Source: Chryseobacterium sp. 7
GTDB lineage: Bacteria; Bacteroidota; Bacteroidia; Flavobacteriales; Weeksellaceae
Direction: 5' to 3'
Assembly: GCF_003663845.1 (NCBI RefSeq)
Contig: NZ_RCCA01000001.1
Location: 4,278,001-4,342,000, forward strand
Length of the DNA: 64,000 nucleotides
Shown piece by piece: positions 35,674 to 45,029 of this stretch. The stretch's first letter is position 1. Each line of letters begins with the position of its first letter. The notes beneath the pieces were generated by a model that saw nothing but the letters and a program-made list of their open reading frames with translations, was not told where the DNA came from and did not search any database. Made by a program: the position numbers and the translations under genes.

Positions 35674-38319
35674 ATGAATTTTAAAGACCCTTTAAAAAGG
35701 ATGGACGATTTTGATAAGATCAGTCGGGAAATATGGGCAGATATGAAAGGTGAAAAAGTGGCTACCAATTCCATAGAACCTTTTTTCACCAACCTTTGGG
35801 TGGATGAAGGAAAACTTTTCAGAGTATTGGCTTCTTCAACAGATTTCAACACTTATCTTTTCGATGCAAGGAAAAACTTTATCAATTATTCGCAAGAATT
35901 AGAAAAAGTAAATCTGAAAGAAATCCCTCCTGCGAAAATTGACAACGTAAGGGTAAAGGCCAAGATGATTGAAAAATTAGTCATACAGGAGCCTAAAATA
36001 GACCCGAAACAGTTTGAAAACTCTTTTTTAGAACGTATTGATAAAAAAGTATGGGTCAATGTAAGCCCAGGCTATATTGATCCTAAAAACTACACCCATC
36101 ACACAGAAATAGGAATCAGAGAAAGAAACATTAGCTGTACCATCAATATTCCTTATCGTGAATATAACAGAGAAGCCACCCAGACCGTAATAAACGAAGT
36201 AGAAACCACTATAAGCTATTCTTCGAAATCACCTGATGCGATAAAAATTAACCTCAGCGATGTGGAAGATTATATGGATGTGATCACTTATCTTTTTCCT
36301 TATCACCGAGAGATGGCGCAAGTAGGCCTTATCGCTCATTTTGAGGAGGCAGGAAACGGGCTTACCACAATTGATGATCTGATGTTTTTCTATAATCAGC
36401 TTCCTAATTTCGCCCTAACAGGAGTAGATTACAAAGGAAAAGCAAAGAAGCTTTCAGATGAAATGCTATGGGATCATTTTTTACAGTTCTTAAATTTTGA
36501 TTCTCAATTGCTTCGCGATGTAGACTCAATAGGGAAAGCGGCGGCCGTGGCAATAGAACCCTTCAGAGATAAAAGCCGATATGCCATCCGTATTCTTACC
36601 GCTATTTCCGGAGAATTTGTTTATAAAAAGATTAAAAATGATCCTAAGCTCATTCTTCACATTTATCATTCTTTAGATGGGGAAAGTGTGTATATAGGAA
36701 AAGGTATTATTTCGGATACCAATCAGGTTGCCCATGGGCAGATGTTTGAAAACAAAGAGCTTTTTGTAATTTATGTAATGGCTTTCATGCAGGCTCAGCA
36801 CGCCATGGATGACGCTCATCAGCCTTTGCAAAGAGGTTCTCTTTTCGCATTGGGAGTCAGCAGAGATTCTGACATCATAGAAAGACATTGTGAGCTTACA
36901 GGATATTTCATGGAAGGAGATCCTGATAACACTGTCACCTTAATCAATACCGTAAAAGTCTTTAATCTAAAAACAAAGGAAATTGAAGCTGAAAATGAGA
37001 TTGAAAACGGAGAATTCAGACCTCTGGACATGCTGCATCTCAAAGTGTATGAAAAAGCAAAACTTTCTTCCGGCAAGATTCAAACTCTTGAAACAGATAC
37101 TGAAGTTCCGGCATTATTTCTTTATCATATTGCACAAAAAAAGGCAGTAGAGGATGCATTGAGATGTTTGCGTGTTGCTGCAGATCTTATGGTGATATCA
37201 GCCAGTCTTGCGACTATAGAATCCGGAGTATCGGGGTTACCTTTATATGTAACTTATGCCGATATTGGGGTTGCCCTTTCAGATTTTTATATAGAGACTC
37301 AGCTCAGAGATGAACTTCAAATGACTACCAAAGGGCAAGATCTTTTAAAATTATGGGATAATATTTATATGGTTCAGGGCACAACAAGTGCCATGGCGAG
37401 CATGCTGCCTAAGGCAGAAAAAGCACTGGATGCTACCGTAGAAGTATTATACACTTCCAGATATCCGCGTCAACAGGAAAGCATACAAAAGTTAATCAAA
37501 AATACATTATATTCGTTTCCTTTAAGGAATTATTCTAAAAATGGATTAAATGTTCTTTCAAAAGCCAGCGTTGAAAAGGCTATCACACATTCTTCTGATT
37601 TTGAGAAGCTGAAAGTGTTTTTTATTGAGAATGCAGCGAAAGAAATAGGAGTACTTCATAAAGGAAAATTGCTTTTCAAAGGAGAATCTCCTGCAAGGAC
37701 GGATATTTTTTTAGATTATGTCTATAGAAAAGCAGGTGGAAATTTAGCTAAGCTTGAAGAAGAGTTTGGCAGACTTGCCGGAATGGCGGAAAACCTTCCT
37801 ATTTCTAACAAAATTATAACAGTAGAAAAATTTGAGACAGGATTAAAAGCACTCCAAGAGTCTAATATTACAGCTGAAAATGCAATAGATTTTATTGATG
37901 AAGCAAGAATTTATTTTAACCACAAAATTATTATTAATGCAAAAGGTGAGAAGGAAATTGTACAAATAGGAAATGATAATTGTGTGGAAGTTGTGAAAGT
38001 AGTTGAAGAATTTTTTAGAACAGGAAAGATTAATACAGCTACTTTTTCAGAAGCCCAACAATATCGGGAATTAGAAAAATTGTATAATGGTAGATTTGAT
38101 ACATACAAACTCGGAACATTGAGAACTAAAGAAGAAATCATGCCTATAGGAACTAGAGGTATATTACTCTGCGAAAGAGGCCCTGGATTAAAGTCTCATG
38201 TTATCAACATAACAAAGGTAGAAAAAGATAGATTAAAATATATTGAAGGACAAGTCATGTCTAATGAGCTAAACTTATTAGGTGAATTTGTAACATTTAA
38301 ATTTTTAAAAACAAATTAA
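35674..38319 (+). CDS. Candidate polymorphic toxin with C-terminal papain-like (deamidase/protease) domain
   Basis: An 881-residue protein without a signal peptide. Residues 1-~470 are soluble and unrecognised; ~480-540 is a hydrophobic stretch (AADLMVISASLATIESG, LPLYVTYADIGVAL) like the pre-toxin segments of other polymorphic toxins; the last ~130 residues look like a papain-fold toxin: Cys770 in NDNCVEVV, His842 in GLKSHVINI, and Glu858-Gly-Gln860 in YIEGQV, the Cys, His and D/E/Q order of Tox-PL domains. Four Imm35-like immunity genes follow immediately. Delivery is unknown: no VgrG, PAAR, Rhs or T9SS domain is visible. Residue numbers are counted from the ATG. Confidence 0.75.
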   Translation: MNFKDPLKRMDDFDKISREIWADMKGEKVATNSIEPFFTNLWVDEGKLFRVLASSTDFNTYLFDARKNFINYSQELEKVNLKEIPPAKIDNVRVKAKMIEKLVIQEPKIDPKQFENSFLERIDKKVWVNVSPGYIDPKNYTHHTEIGIRERNISCTINIPYREYNREATQTVINEVETTISYSSKSPDAIKINLSDVEDYMDVITYLFPYHREMAQVGLIAHFEEAGNGLTTIDDLMFFYNQLPNFALTGVDYKGKAKKLSDEMLWDHFLQFLNFDSQLLRDVDSIGKAAAVAIEPFRDKSRYAIRILTAISGEFVYKKIKNDPKLILHIYHSLDGESVYIGKGIISDTNQVAHGQMFENKELFVIYVMAFMQAQHAMDDAHQPLQRGSLFALGVSRDSDIIERHCELTGYFMEGDPDNTVTLINTVKVFNLKTKEIEAENEIENGEFRPLDMLHLKVYEKAKLSSGKIQTLETDTEVPALFLYHIAQKKAVEDALRCLRVAADLMVISASLATIESGVSGLPLYVTYADIGVALSDFYIETQLRDELQMTTKGQDLLKLWDNIYMVQGTTSAMASMLPKAEKALDATVEVLYTSRYPRQQESIQKLIKNTLYSFPLRNYSKNGLNVLSKASVEKAITHSSDFEKLKVFFIENAAKEIGVLHKGKLLFKGESPARTDIFLDYVYRKAGGNLAKLEEEFGRLAGMAENLPISNKIITVEKFETGLKALQESNITAENAIDFIDEARIYFNHKIIINAKGEKEIVQIGNDNCVEVVKVVEEFFRTGKINTATFSEAQQYRELEKLYNGRFDTYKLGTLRTKEEIMPIGTRGILLCERGPGLKSHVINITKVEKDRLKYIEGQVMSNELNLLGEFVTFKFLKTN

Positions 38320-38331
38320 ATATAGATTCAT

Positions 38332-38649
38332 ATGCTAACAGAAATAGAAATTATCAAAATTGCGAATGATTATTTAAAAAAGAAAGAACAAAAAGGTGGA
38401 ATTGAGTTAGCTATTCAAGAGGAGCTTTCAATCAAAAAAAATTACGGAATAATATTCTCCTATAATTCTAAAGAATATATAGAGACCAAAGATGAAGGAG
38501 CATCATTAATAGGTAACTCATCTTTTTTAGTTGAAAATAAAACAGGAAAAATTGTAGTATTTGGAACAAATAGATCAGATGACTACTACATTCAGGAATA
38601 CGAAGCAGGAAGATGGCCGGATATAACAAGACTTAGTGACTTAGAATAA
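38332..38649 (+). CDS. Imm35/YrhB-like immunity protein, copy 1 (intact)
   Basis: A 105-residue small acidic protein with the Imm35 pattern: YGIIFSYNSKEYIET, LIGNSSFLVENKTGKIVVFGTNRS, DYYIQEYEAG. Imm35 proteins protect cells from polymorphic toxins. It starts 12 nt after the toxin stop and is followed by its own terminator. The last 65 nt of the gene and the terminator are nearly identical to those of copy 4. Confidence 0.8.
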   Translation: MLTEIEIIKIANDYLKKKEQKGGIELAIQEELSIKKNYGIIFSYNSKEYIETKDEGASLIGNSSFLVENKTGKIVVFGTNRSDDYYIQEYEAGRWPDITRLSDLE

Positions 38650-38675
38650 TTCACAGCCACCTTCGGGTGGCTTTT
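38581..38675 (+). repeat. 95-bp direct repeat, copy A (immunity gene 3' end plus terminator)
   Basis: Aligns without gaps to 39702-39796, with about six mismatches counted by eye. It covers the C-terminal codons and the GCCACC-TTCG-GGTGGC hairpin. Confidence 0.85.
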
Positions 38676-38680
38676 GCATT
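38656..38680 (+). terminator. Terminator after immunity copy 1
   Basis: GCCACC, TTCG tetraloop, GGTGGC, then TTTT and a further T stretch. Confidence 0.85.
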
Positions 38681-38806
38681 TTTAGTAAATTAGATTATTG
38701 TTATTGGATAAATAAAGGTTATTTCCATGACTGAAGAGCATAAAACATTACATCATTTATGTCAGGCAAAAGTGAAATAAGCCTAATAGCAAAAAAATTA
38801 TACATT

Positions 38807-39097
38807 ATGTTATCAGAAAATGAAATAATAGAAATTGCTAATACTTATTTAACAACTCTAGAACCTAAAATTGGTGAACCTCTTATTCTTCCACAGGAAT
38901 TAATGATTAAAAAAAATTATGGTATATACTTTATATATCACTCAAAAAAATATTGGGAAACTAAAAATTGGGAAGAAAAACTTTTAGGGAATGCCCCTTT
39001 TTTAGTAGAAAAGAGCACTGGAAAAATAATAGAATTTGGAACAAATAGAAGTATGGAGGAATATATTAAAGAATACGAAGCAGGAAAATATTCTTAA
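38807..39097 (+). CDS. Imm35/YrhB-like immunity protein, copy 2 (intact)
   Basis: A 96-residue paralogue of copy 1: MLSENEIIEIANTYL, KKNYGIYFIYHSKKYWET, LLGNAPFLVEKSTGKIIEFGTNRS, EYIKEYEAG. I choose the ATG at 38807 because residue 1 then aligns with the starts of the other copies (MLT/MLS); the longer frame from 38759 adds residues unlike them. It lies after the copy 1 terminator, so it may need its own promoter. Confidence 0.75.
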   Translation: MLSENEIIEIANTYLTTLEPKIGEPLILPQELMIKKNYGIYFIYHSKKYWETKNWEEKLLGNAPFLVEKSTGKIIEFGTNRSMEEYIKEYEAGKYS

Positions 39098-39132
39098 TTT
39101 TTTTAAATTAAACTTTATCCATTTGAATTAAT

Positions 39133-39437
39133 ATGCTAACAGACAACAAAATGCTAGAAATAGCTAATAAATATGTCAATCAAATAGGTCAGAAAATAAA
39201 TATTGAGCTTATAGTTTTTAGCGAAACTAAAAAAGTTATGGGAATGTTTATGGTTATGTCGCCAAAGATTCTACAAAACATCGCTTAGCAGGCAATGGCC
39301 CATTTCTCGTGAAAAATGACACGGGTATATTCATTCAGTTTGGAACCTCTGATGATGTAGAATATTATTTAAATGGATATGAAGATGGTACATGGAAACC
39401 CAGCATTCATGAAGTTTGGGATCCTAATCAAAATTAA
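39133..39437 (+). pseudogene. Imm35/YrhB-like immunity gene, copy 3 (frameshifted)
   Basis: From the ATG the frame gives MLTDNKMLEIANKYVNQIG and then stops at TAG after 54 codons. The other frame carries the expected continuation YGNVYGYVAKDSTKHRLAGN, GPFLVKNDTG, FIQFGTSDDVEYYLNGYE. The break is at A6 (39229-39234); one more A restores a single 101-residue protein with TKKSYG at the junction. Sequence after the break is well conserved, so the lesion is recent or an artefact. Confidence 0.75.
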
Positions 39438-39453
39438 TATTCATAAAATCCAC

Positions 39454-39770
39454 ATGCTAACAGAACAAGAAGTAATAGAAACCGCAAAAGACTATATAAA
39501 AAATTAAGTCAAAAATGGGAAATAGAACTTACTATTGTCGAAGAACGTTCAATTCAAAAAGGGTATGGTATCATATTTTATTTTAACTCGAAAAAGTTTG
39601 TAGAAGACAGAATAGAAAAAGCCAAACTAATAGGCTGCTCCCCGTTCCTGGTAGAAAATAAGACTGGTAAAATTATAGTGTTTGGGACAAATAGATCCAT
39701 TGACTACTACATTCAGGAATACGAAGCAGGCAGATGGCCAGATATAACAAAGCTCAGTGACTTAGAATAA
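39454..39770 (+). pseudogene. Imm35/YrhB-like immunity gene, copy 4 (frameshifted)
   Basis: MLTEQEVIETAKDYIKN stops at TAA after 17 codons. One extra A in the A6 run (39498-39503) restores a 105-residue protein: KKLSQKWEIELTIVEERS, FLVENKTGKIIVFGTNRS, DYYIQEYEAGRWPDITKLSDLE. Its 3' third is nearly identical to copy 1. The same A7-to-A6 change explains copy 3 and ileS. Confidence 0.75.
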
Positions 39771-39796
39771 TTTACAGCCACCTTCGGGTGGCTTTT
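39702..39796 (+). repeat. 95-bp direct repeat, copy B
   Basis: Partner of 38581-38675; contains the 3' end of immunity copy 4 and its terminator. Confidence 0.85.
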
Positions 39797-39799
39797 TTT
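39777..39799 (+). terminator. Terminator after immunity copy 4
   Basis: GCCACC, TTCG, GGTGGC, then seven T. Same hairpin as after copy 1. Confidence 0.9.
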
Positions 39800-39964
39800 A
39801 TAGATATACGGCTTCAGTTTCATACTCAAAACAGTCAGAAAAATTCACCTATTCACCTATTCACCATTCACTTTTTCTCACTTTCTTCATTTATATTTCT
39901 GAAATTGAACTTTTTAATAGAAATTACCTAAATAAAACATATATTATAAACCGACAAATTTTAG

Positions 39965-39972
39965 TAAATTTG
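39965..39972 (+). promoter_or_regulatory. -7 box for ileS
   Basis: TAAATTTG 36 nt before the ileS ATG. No good -33 was found. Upstream, TTCACCTA is repeated at 39842-39858. Confidence 0.5.
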
Positions 39973-40008
39973 CAGACTTAATTAATCAACGATATTGAGA
40001 TATTTACA

Positions 40009-43000
40009 ATGAGCCAATTTAAAGAATACAAAAACCTCAACCTTATTGACGTAGCAGAGAATGTAGCGGAATTTTGGAAACAAAATAAAACTTTCAATAA
40101 GAGTGTTGAGATTCGTCAGGGAAATCCTGAGTTTGTTTTTTATGAAGGTCCGCCTTCAGCAAACGGTATGCCTGGAATTCACCACGTAATGGCAAGAGCA
40201 TTGAAAGATATTTTCTGCCGTTACCAGACGCAAAACGGAAAACAGGTTTTCCGTAAAGCAGGCTGGGATACGCATGGTCTTCCTGTGGAACTGGGTGTAG
40301 AAAAAGAATTAGGAATCACTAAAGAAGATATTGGCAAAAAAATCTCTATTGAAGACTACAACAAAGCTTGCCGTGAAGCAGTAATGCGTTATACTGATGT
40401 TTGGAATAACCTTACCGAGAAAATCGGATATTGGGTAGACCTTGATGATCCGTACATCACGTACAAGTCAAAATATATGGAAACCGTTTGGTGGTTATTA
40501 AAGCAGTTATACAGCAAAGACTTGCTGTATAAAGGATATACTATCCAGCCTTACTCTCCGAAAGCAGGAACAGGACTTTCTTCTCACGAGCTAAATCAGC
40601 CCGGAACCTATCGTGATGTTTCAGATACTACCGTTGTAGCTCAGTTTAAAGTAAAAAAGACTCTTCAGCATTATTCAATGATGTGGACGGAGATGTACAT
40701 ATCCTTGCATGGACGACGACTCCATGGACGCTTCCATCCAATACGGCTCTTACTGTAGGTAGAGATATTGAATATGTTGTGGTGAAAACTTTCAATCAAT
40801 ATACATTTGAACCTGTAACAGTTGTGTTATCAAGTGTTCTTTTACCTAAGGTTTTCGGTAAAAAATATACAGAAGGTACAGATGAAGATTTTGCCAACTA
40901 TACTCCGGAAACCAAAGTAATTCCTTTCAGAATATTAAAAGAATTTACAGGAGAAAAACTTGTCGATACAAGGTATGAGCAATTAGTTCCTTGGTTTACG
41001 CCAAACGACAACCCTGAGAATGCATTCAGAGTGATCTTAGGAGATTTCGTAACCACTGAGGATGGTACTGGTATCGTTCACACAGCACCTACTTTTGGTG
41101 CGGATGATGCGAGAGTTGCTAAAATGGCTCAACCAGAAATTCCTCCAATGTTGGTAAAAGATGAAAATGATAATCTTGTACCGTTGGTAGATTTACAGGG
41201 TAGATTCATCAAAGGAGAAAATGTTCCAGAGGTATTCTCCGGAACTTATATCAAAAATGAATACTACGATGAGGGAACTGCTCCTGAGAAGTCATGGGAT
41301 GTAGAACTTGCGATCCTGTTGAAAACAGAAAACAAGGCCTTCAAAGTAGAGAAATATGTCCACTCTTATCCACATTGCTGGAGAACAGATAAGCCGGTAT
41401 TGTATTATCCTTTGGATTCCTGGTTTGTAAAAATGACCGCCGTAAAAGACAGACTTGTTAATTTGAACAAAGAAATCAACTGGAAACCAAAAGCTACCGG
41501 AGAAGGACGTTTCGCCAATTGGTTAGAAAATGTGAACGACTGGAACCTTTCCCGTTCAAGATATTGGGGTATTCCGTTGCCAATCTGGAGAACAGATGAT
41601 TTGAAAGAAGAAAAGATCATCGGTTCTGTAGAAGAATTATACAACGAAATCGAAAAATCAATCGCAGCTGGACTGATGACTGAAAACCCTTTCAAAGGTT
41701 TCATCATCGGAAATATGGCTGAGTCTAATTATGAGCTTGTGGATCTTCACAAAAACGTAGTAGACAAAGTAGTATTGGTTTCTGATTCAGGAAAAGCAAT
41801 GAGACGTGAAAGCGACTTGATCGATGTTTGGTTCGATTCAGGTTCTATGCCTTATGCGCAGTTGCATTATCCTTTTGAAAACAAAGAATTAATAGACAAT
41901 AATAAAGCATTCCCTGCTGATTTCATCGCAGAAGGTGTAGACCAAACGCGTGGATGGTTCTATACACTCCATGCCATCGGAACTGCGGTATTTGATTCTG
42001 TTGCTTATAAAAATGTAATGAGTAATGGTCTTGTTCTGGATAAGAACGGACAAAAAATGTCAAAACGTTTAGGAAACGCAGTAGATCCATTCGAAACACT
42101 TTCTGTATACGGGCCGGATGCTACCCGTTGGTACATGATCTCCAATGCCAACCCATGGGAAAACCTGAAGTTTGACATTGAAGGAATCGACGAAGTAAGA
42201 AGAAAGTTCTTCGGAACACTTTATAATACCTATTCATTCTTTGCTTTATATGCGAATGTAGACGGCTTCAACTATTCGGAAAAAGAAGTGGAGAATCGTC
42301 CGGAAATTGACAGATGGATCCTATCTGAGCTCAATCTTCTCATCAAGGAAGTAAAAGCTTTCTATGAAGATTATGAACCAACAAGAGTAGCAAGAGCAAT
42401 CAGCAACTTTGTAAATGATAACTTAAGCAACTGGTATGTAAGATTGTGCAGAAGACGTTTCTGGAAAGGAGATTATTCTGACGATAAGATCTCTGCTTAC
42501 CAGACTTTATACACTTGTCTTGAGACCGTTGCAAAACTTTCTGCTCCTATTGCTCCGTTCTTTATGGATCAGTTATATCAGGATTTAAATAAAGTAACAG
42601 GTAAAGAAAACTGTGAATCTGTACACCTTACAGACTTCCCGGTAGCTGATGAAAGCTTAATTGATCAGGATCTGGTTGAAAAAACACACTTGGCTCAGAA
42701 CATTACAAGTATGGTTTTCTCTTTAAGAAAAAAAGAAAATGTAAAAGTTCGTCAGCCATTACAAAAAGTATTGGTTCCTGTATTGGATGCTAAAGCAGAA
42801 GAACAGATTCTTGCTGTTGCAGACCTTATCAAACAGGAAGTAAACGTGAAAGAATTACAGTTAATCAATGCTGAAGAAGCTTCACATTTAATTGTAAAAC
42901 AGATAAAACCGAACTTCAAAGCGCTTGGTCCTAAACTAGGAAAAGATATGAAGATAGTAGGTGCTGAGATTAGCAATCTTGCTGCAGAACAGATTTCAAC

Positions 43001-43403
43001 TCTTGAAAAAGAAGGAAAACTGGATGTTCAGGGATATGAAATTACCCTTGATGATGTGGAAATTTCTACAAAAGATATCCCGGGATGGACAGTTACTTCC
43101 GATGGAAAAACAACTGTGGCATTAGATTTGACGTTAACCGATGAATTAAAATCTGAAGGTATCGCAAGAGAGTTCATCAACAGAATTCAAAACCTGCGAA
43201 AAGATAAAGACTTTGAACTGACAGACAGAATTTCAATCACATTAGAAGAAAGCTCTCCTTTCTTGAATGAGATTAAGAAAAATGAAGAATATATTTCTTC
43301 TGAAGTCTTGTCAAATAAAATAGAAATTGTATCTTCACTTTCAAATTTTAACGAAATCGAAATAGATGAGGTTAATTTTAAGATAAATGTTGAAAAAAAT
43401 TAA
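40009..43403 (+). CDS. ileS: Isoleucyl-tRNA synthetase, with an apparent frameshift (probably a sequence error)
   Basis: Two overlapping frames together give one ~1131-residue IleS. The first part holds the HIGH-like motif (GIHHVMARA) and PYSPKAGTGLSSHELNQ; the second holds WTTTPWTLPSNTALTV, VDQTRGWFYT and KMSKR (GQKMSKRLGN), plus the anticodon-binding region. The frame breaks at A6 (40653-40658); one more A yields VKKDSSALFNDVDGDVH, the expected sequence. IleS is essential, so the missing A is more likely a base-calling error than a mutation. True start at 40009. Confidence 0.92.
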
Positions 43404-43461
43404 CCTGTAGTTATTATATTTCAAATTCCATTTCATAATTTTATTAAAAAAGAGAAAGAAT

Positions 43462-43842
43462 ATGTCAGACGAAAGAGTAAGATACAGCGATGCTGATTTA
43501 CAGGAATTTAAAGCGATCATTAAAGAAAAAATAGAAAAAGCAGAAAAAGATCTTCAGCTTATCAGAGAGAGTTTCATCAACGACCAGAATAACGGAACAG
43601 ATGACACCTCTCCTACCTTCAAGGCTTTTGAAGAAGGAGCAGAAACATTAAGCAAAGAGCAGAACTCTATTTTGGCAGGAAGACAGGAAAAATTCGTGCG
43701 TGACCTTAAAAATGCTTTGATCAGAATCGAGAATAAAACGTATGGTGTGTGCAGAGTAACAGGGAAACTGATTCCTAAGGAAAGACTTTTAGCCGTTCCT
43801 CACGCCACGCTGAGCATCGAAGCGAAAAATATGCAAAAATAA
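43462..43842 (+). CDS. TraR/DksA-like protein with a degraded zinc finger
   Basis: A 126-residue protein: an N-terminal coiled coil (EFKAIIKEKIEKAEKDLQLIRES) and a C-terminal DksA-type region YGVCRVTGKLIPKERLLAVPHATL. Of the four zinc-binding Cys only one remains (VCRVTG; the last pair is replaced by LSIEA). It may bind RNA polymerase like DksA without zinc. It is followed by two small genes and lspA in the same direction. Confidence 0.85.
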   Translation: MSDERVRYSDADLQEFKAIIKEKIEKAEKDLQLIRESFINDQNNGTDDTSPTFKAFEEGAETLSKEQNSILAGRQEKFVRDLKNALIRIENKTYGVCRVTGKLIPKERLLAVPHATLSIEAKNMQK

Positions 43843-43920
43843 CCGTAAGGTTTGAAAAATAATATTGGGTTTATATCGTATTCAAGGATACTTTATAAAC
43901 CTAATTTTTAATGTATACCC

Positions 43921-44166
43921 ATGAGCGAGTTACTAATTTTAGGATTTATCATCGCATTAATCCTGCTGTTTTTTAACAGAGAATGGATCAAAAACAGATT
44001 CTTCCCTGATCAGCAGAAAAATTATACCATTGATGATAAATTCAATTCTGATAAACGTGACCGGGAGAAAGAGATTGACAGACTTTTGAGTAAGATGGGC
44101 AAAAACGGAGTAAATGATCTGTCCGAAAAAGACAGAAAAAGGCTTGATGAGCTGTCCAAACTGTAA
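43921..44166 (+). CDS. Small membrane-anchored protein, DUF6576-like C-terminus
   Basis: An 81-residue protein: one N-terminal TM helix (LLILGFIIALILLFF) and a charged C-terminus KEIDRLLSKMGKNGVNDLSEKDRKRLDELSKL, the pattern found in flavobacterial rhomboid-associated tails. No known activity. It is 17 nt from the next small gene. Confidence 0.65.
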   Translation: MSELLILGFIIALILLFFNREWIKNRFFPDQQKNYTIDDKFNSDKRDREKEIDRLLSKMGKNGVNDLSEKDRKRLDELSKL

Positions 44167-44182
44167 AAATTAAATATAAGAA

Positions 44183-44377
44183 ATGGAATCTATTATAGTA
44201 CATCCAAAAAATGCAATGGAGCTGAGTGCACTGAAAAGCGTACTGAAAGAAATGGGAATTAAATTTGAAAAAGCCCATGTTAAAAGTTCGTATAACGGGC
44301 AGAAAGTAGTCAAGAAAGCAAGCGACAACAAAAATGTAAAGCCGGCTGCAAAGCCTTCAAAACCTAAAGGACAGTAA
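44183..44377 (+). CDS. DUF2683-like small protein
   Basis: A 64-residue protein; the first half (ESIIVHPKNAMELSALKSVLKEMGIKFEKA) matches DUF2683-type proteins, the second is a Lys/Pro-rich tail. Its stop overlaps the lspA start (TAATGA), so they are co-translated. Function unknown. Confidence 0.7.
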   Translation: MESIIVHPKNAMELSALKSVLKEMGIKFEKAHVKSSYNGQKVVKKASDNKNVKPAAKPSKPKGQ

Positions 44378-45015
44378 TGAAAAAGATATTAGCCATAACA
44401 TTTTTGGTATTGTTAATTGACCAGGCTTCAAAAATTTATATCAAAACACATTTTAATCTGGATGATAGTGTAACAGTATTACCAGGTTTTAAACTAACCT
44501 TTGTGGAAAACCCGGGGATGGCTTATGGATTTCACTTCGGAGGAATTATAGGAAAATATTTCCTGGTTATCCTGAGAATCTTCCTGATTGGAGGAATGGT
44601 TTATATGTTCAGAAAATGGCTGAAAGATGGTGCATCTAACTATCTTTTGATTCCAATGGCGGTAATCTTCGCCGGAGCTATCGGAAACCTAATTGATGGA
44701 ATGTTCTACGGAATGATTTTCGACAGCGGAACGGTATATGATCCAAGCATCGACCGATGGATTGGTTATGGAGGAATTTCCAAACTTGTACCTTTCGGAC
44801 ACGGATATTCTACCTTTATGAAAGGATGCGTAGTAGATATGCTTCATTTCCCGCTGGTAGACTGGCATGTACCTGAAAGCTGGCCTTTAATTGGCGGAAA
44901 ACATATTGAATTCTTCAAATATATTTTCAACGTTGCAGATTCTGCCATTACTGTAGGAGCGGCATTCTTATTAATATTCAGAAAAAAAGCCTTCCCGAAC
45001 GGTCTGGAGTTTTAA
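44377..45015 (+). CDS. lspA: Signal peptidase II
   Basis: A 212-residue membrane protein with four TM segments and the LspA signatures: FVENPGMAYGF, GAIGNLIDG, VDMLHFPLVD, and FNVADSAIT, carrying the two catalytic Asp. It cleaves lipoprotein signal peptides before the lipidated Cys, which fits the many lipoproteins of this window. Confidence 0.93.
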   Translation: MKKILAITFLVLLIDQASKIYIKTHFNLDDSVTVLPGFKLTFVENPGMAYGFHFGGIIGKYFLVILRIFLIGGMVYMFRKWLKDGASNYLLIPMAVIFAGAIGNLIDGMFYGMIFDSGTVYDPSIDRWIGYGGISKLVPFGHGYSTFMKGCVVDMLHFPLVDWHVPESWPLIGGKHIEFFKYIFNVADSAITVGAAFLLIFRKKAFPNGLEF

Positions 45016-45029
45016 AAGATGTATTTCAG

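Noticed and set aside
35658..35684. An 8-codon ORF (MKKLKDEF) overlapping the toxin start
   Set aside because: Too short to tell from chance; it has no ribosome-binding signal that I can defend. Mentioned only in the intergenic entry.
35674..38319. Rhs, VgrG, PAAR or T9SS delivery signature in the toxin
   Set aside because: No Rhs/YD repeats, PAAR motif, VgrG-like core or C-terminal sorting domain can be seen.
38332..39770. Reading the array as a CRISPR or tandem-repeat array
   Set aside because: The units are genes of ~300 bp with protein-level similarity; only the 95-bp segment is conserved at the DNA level.
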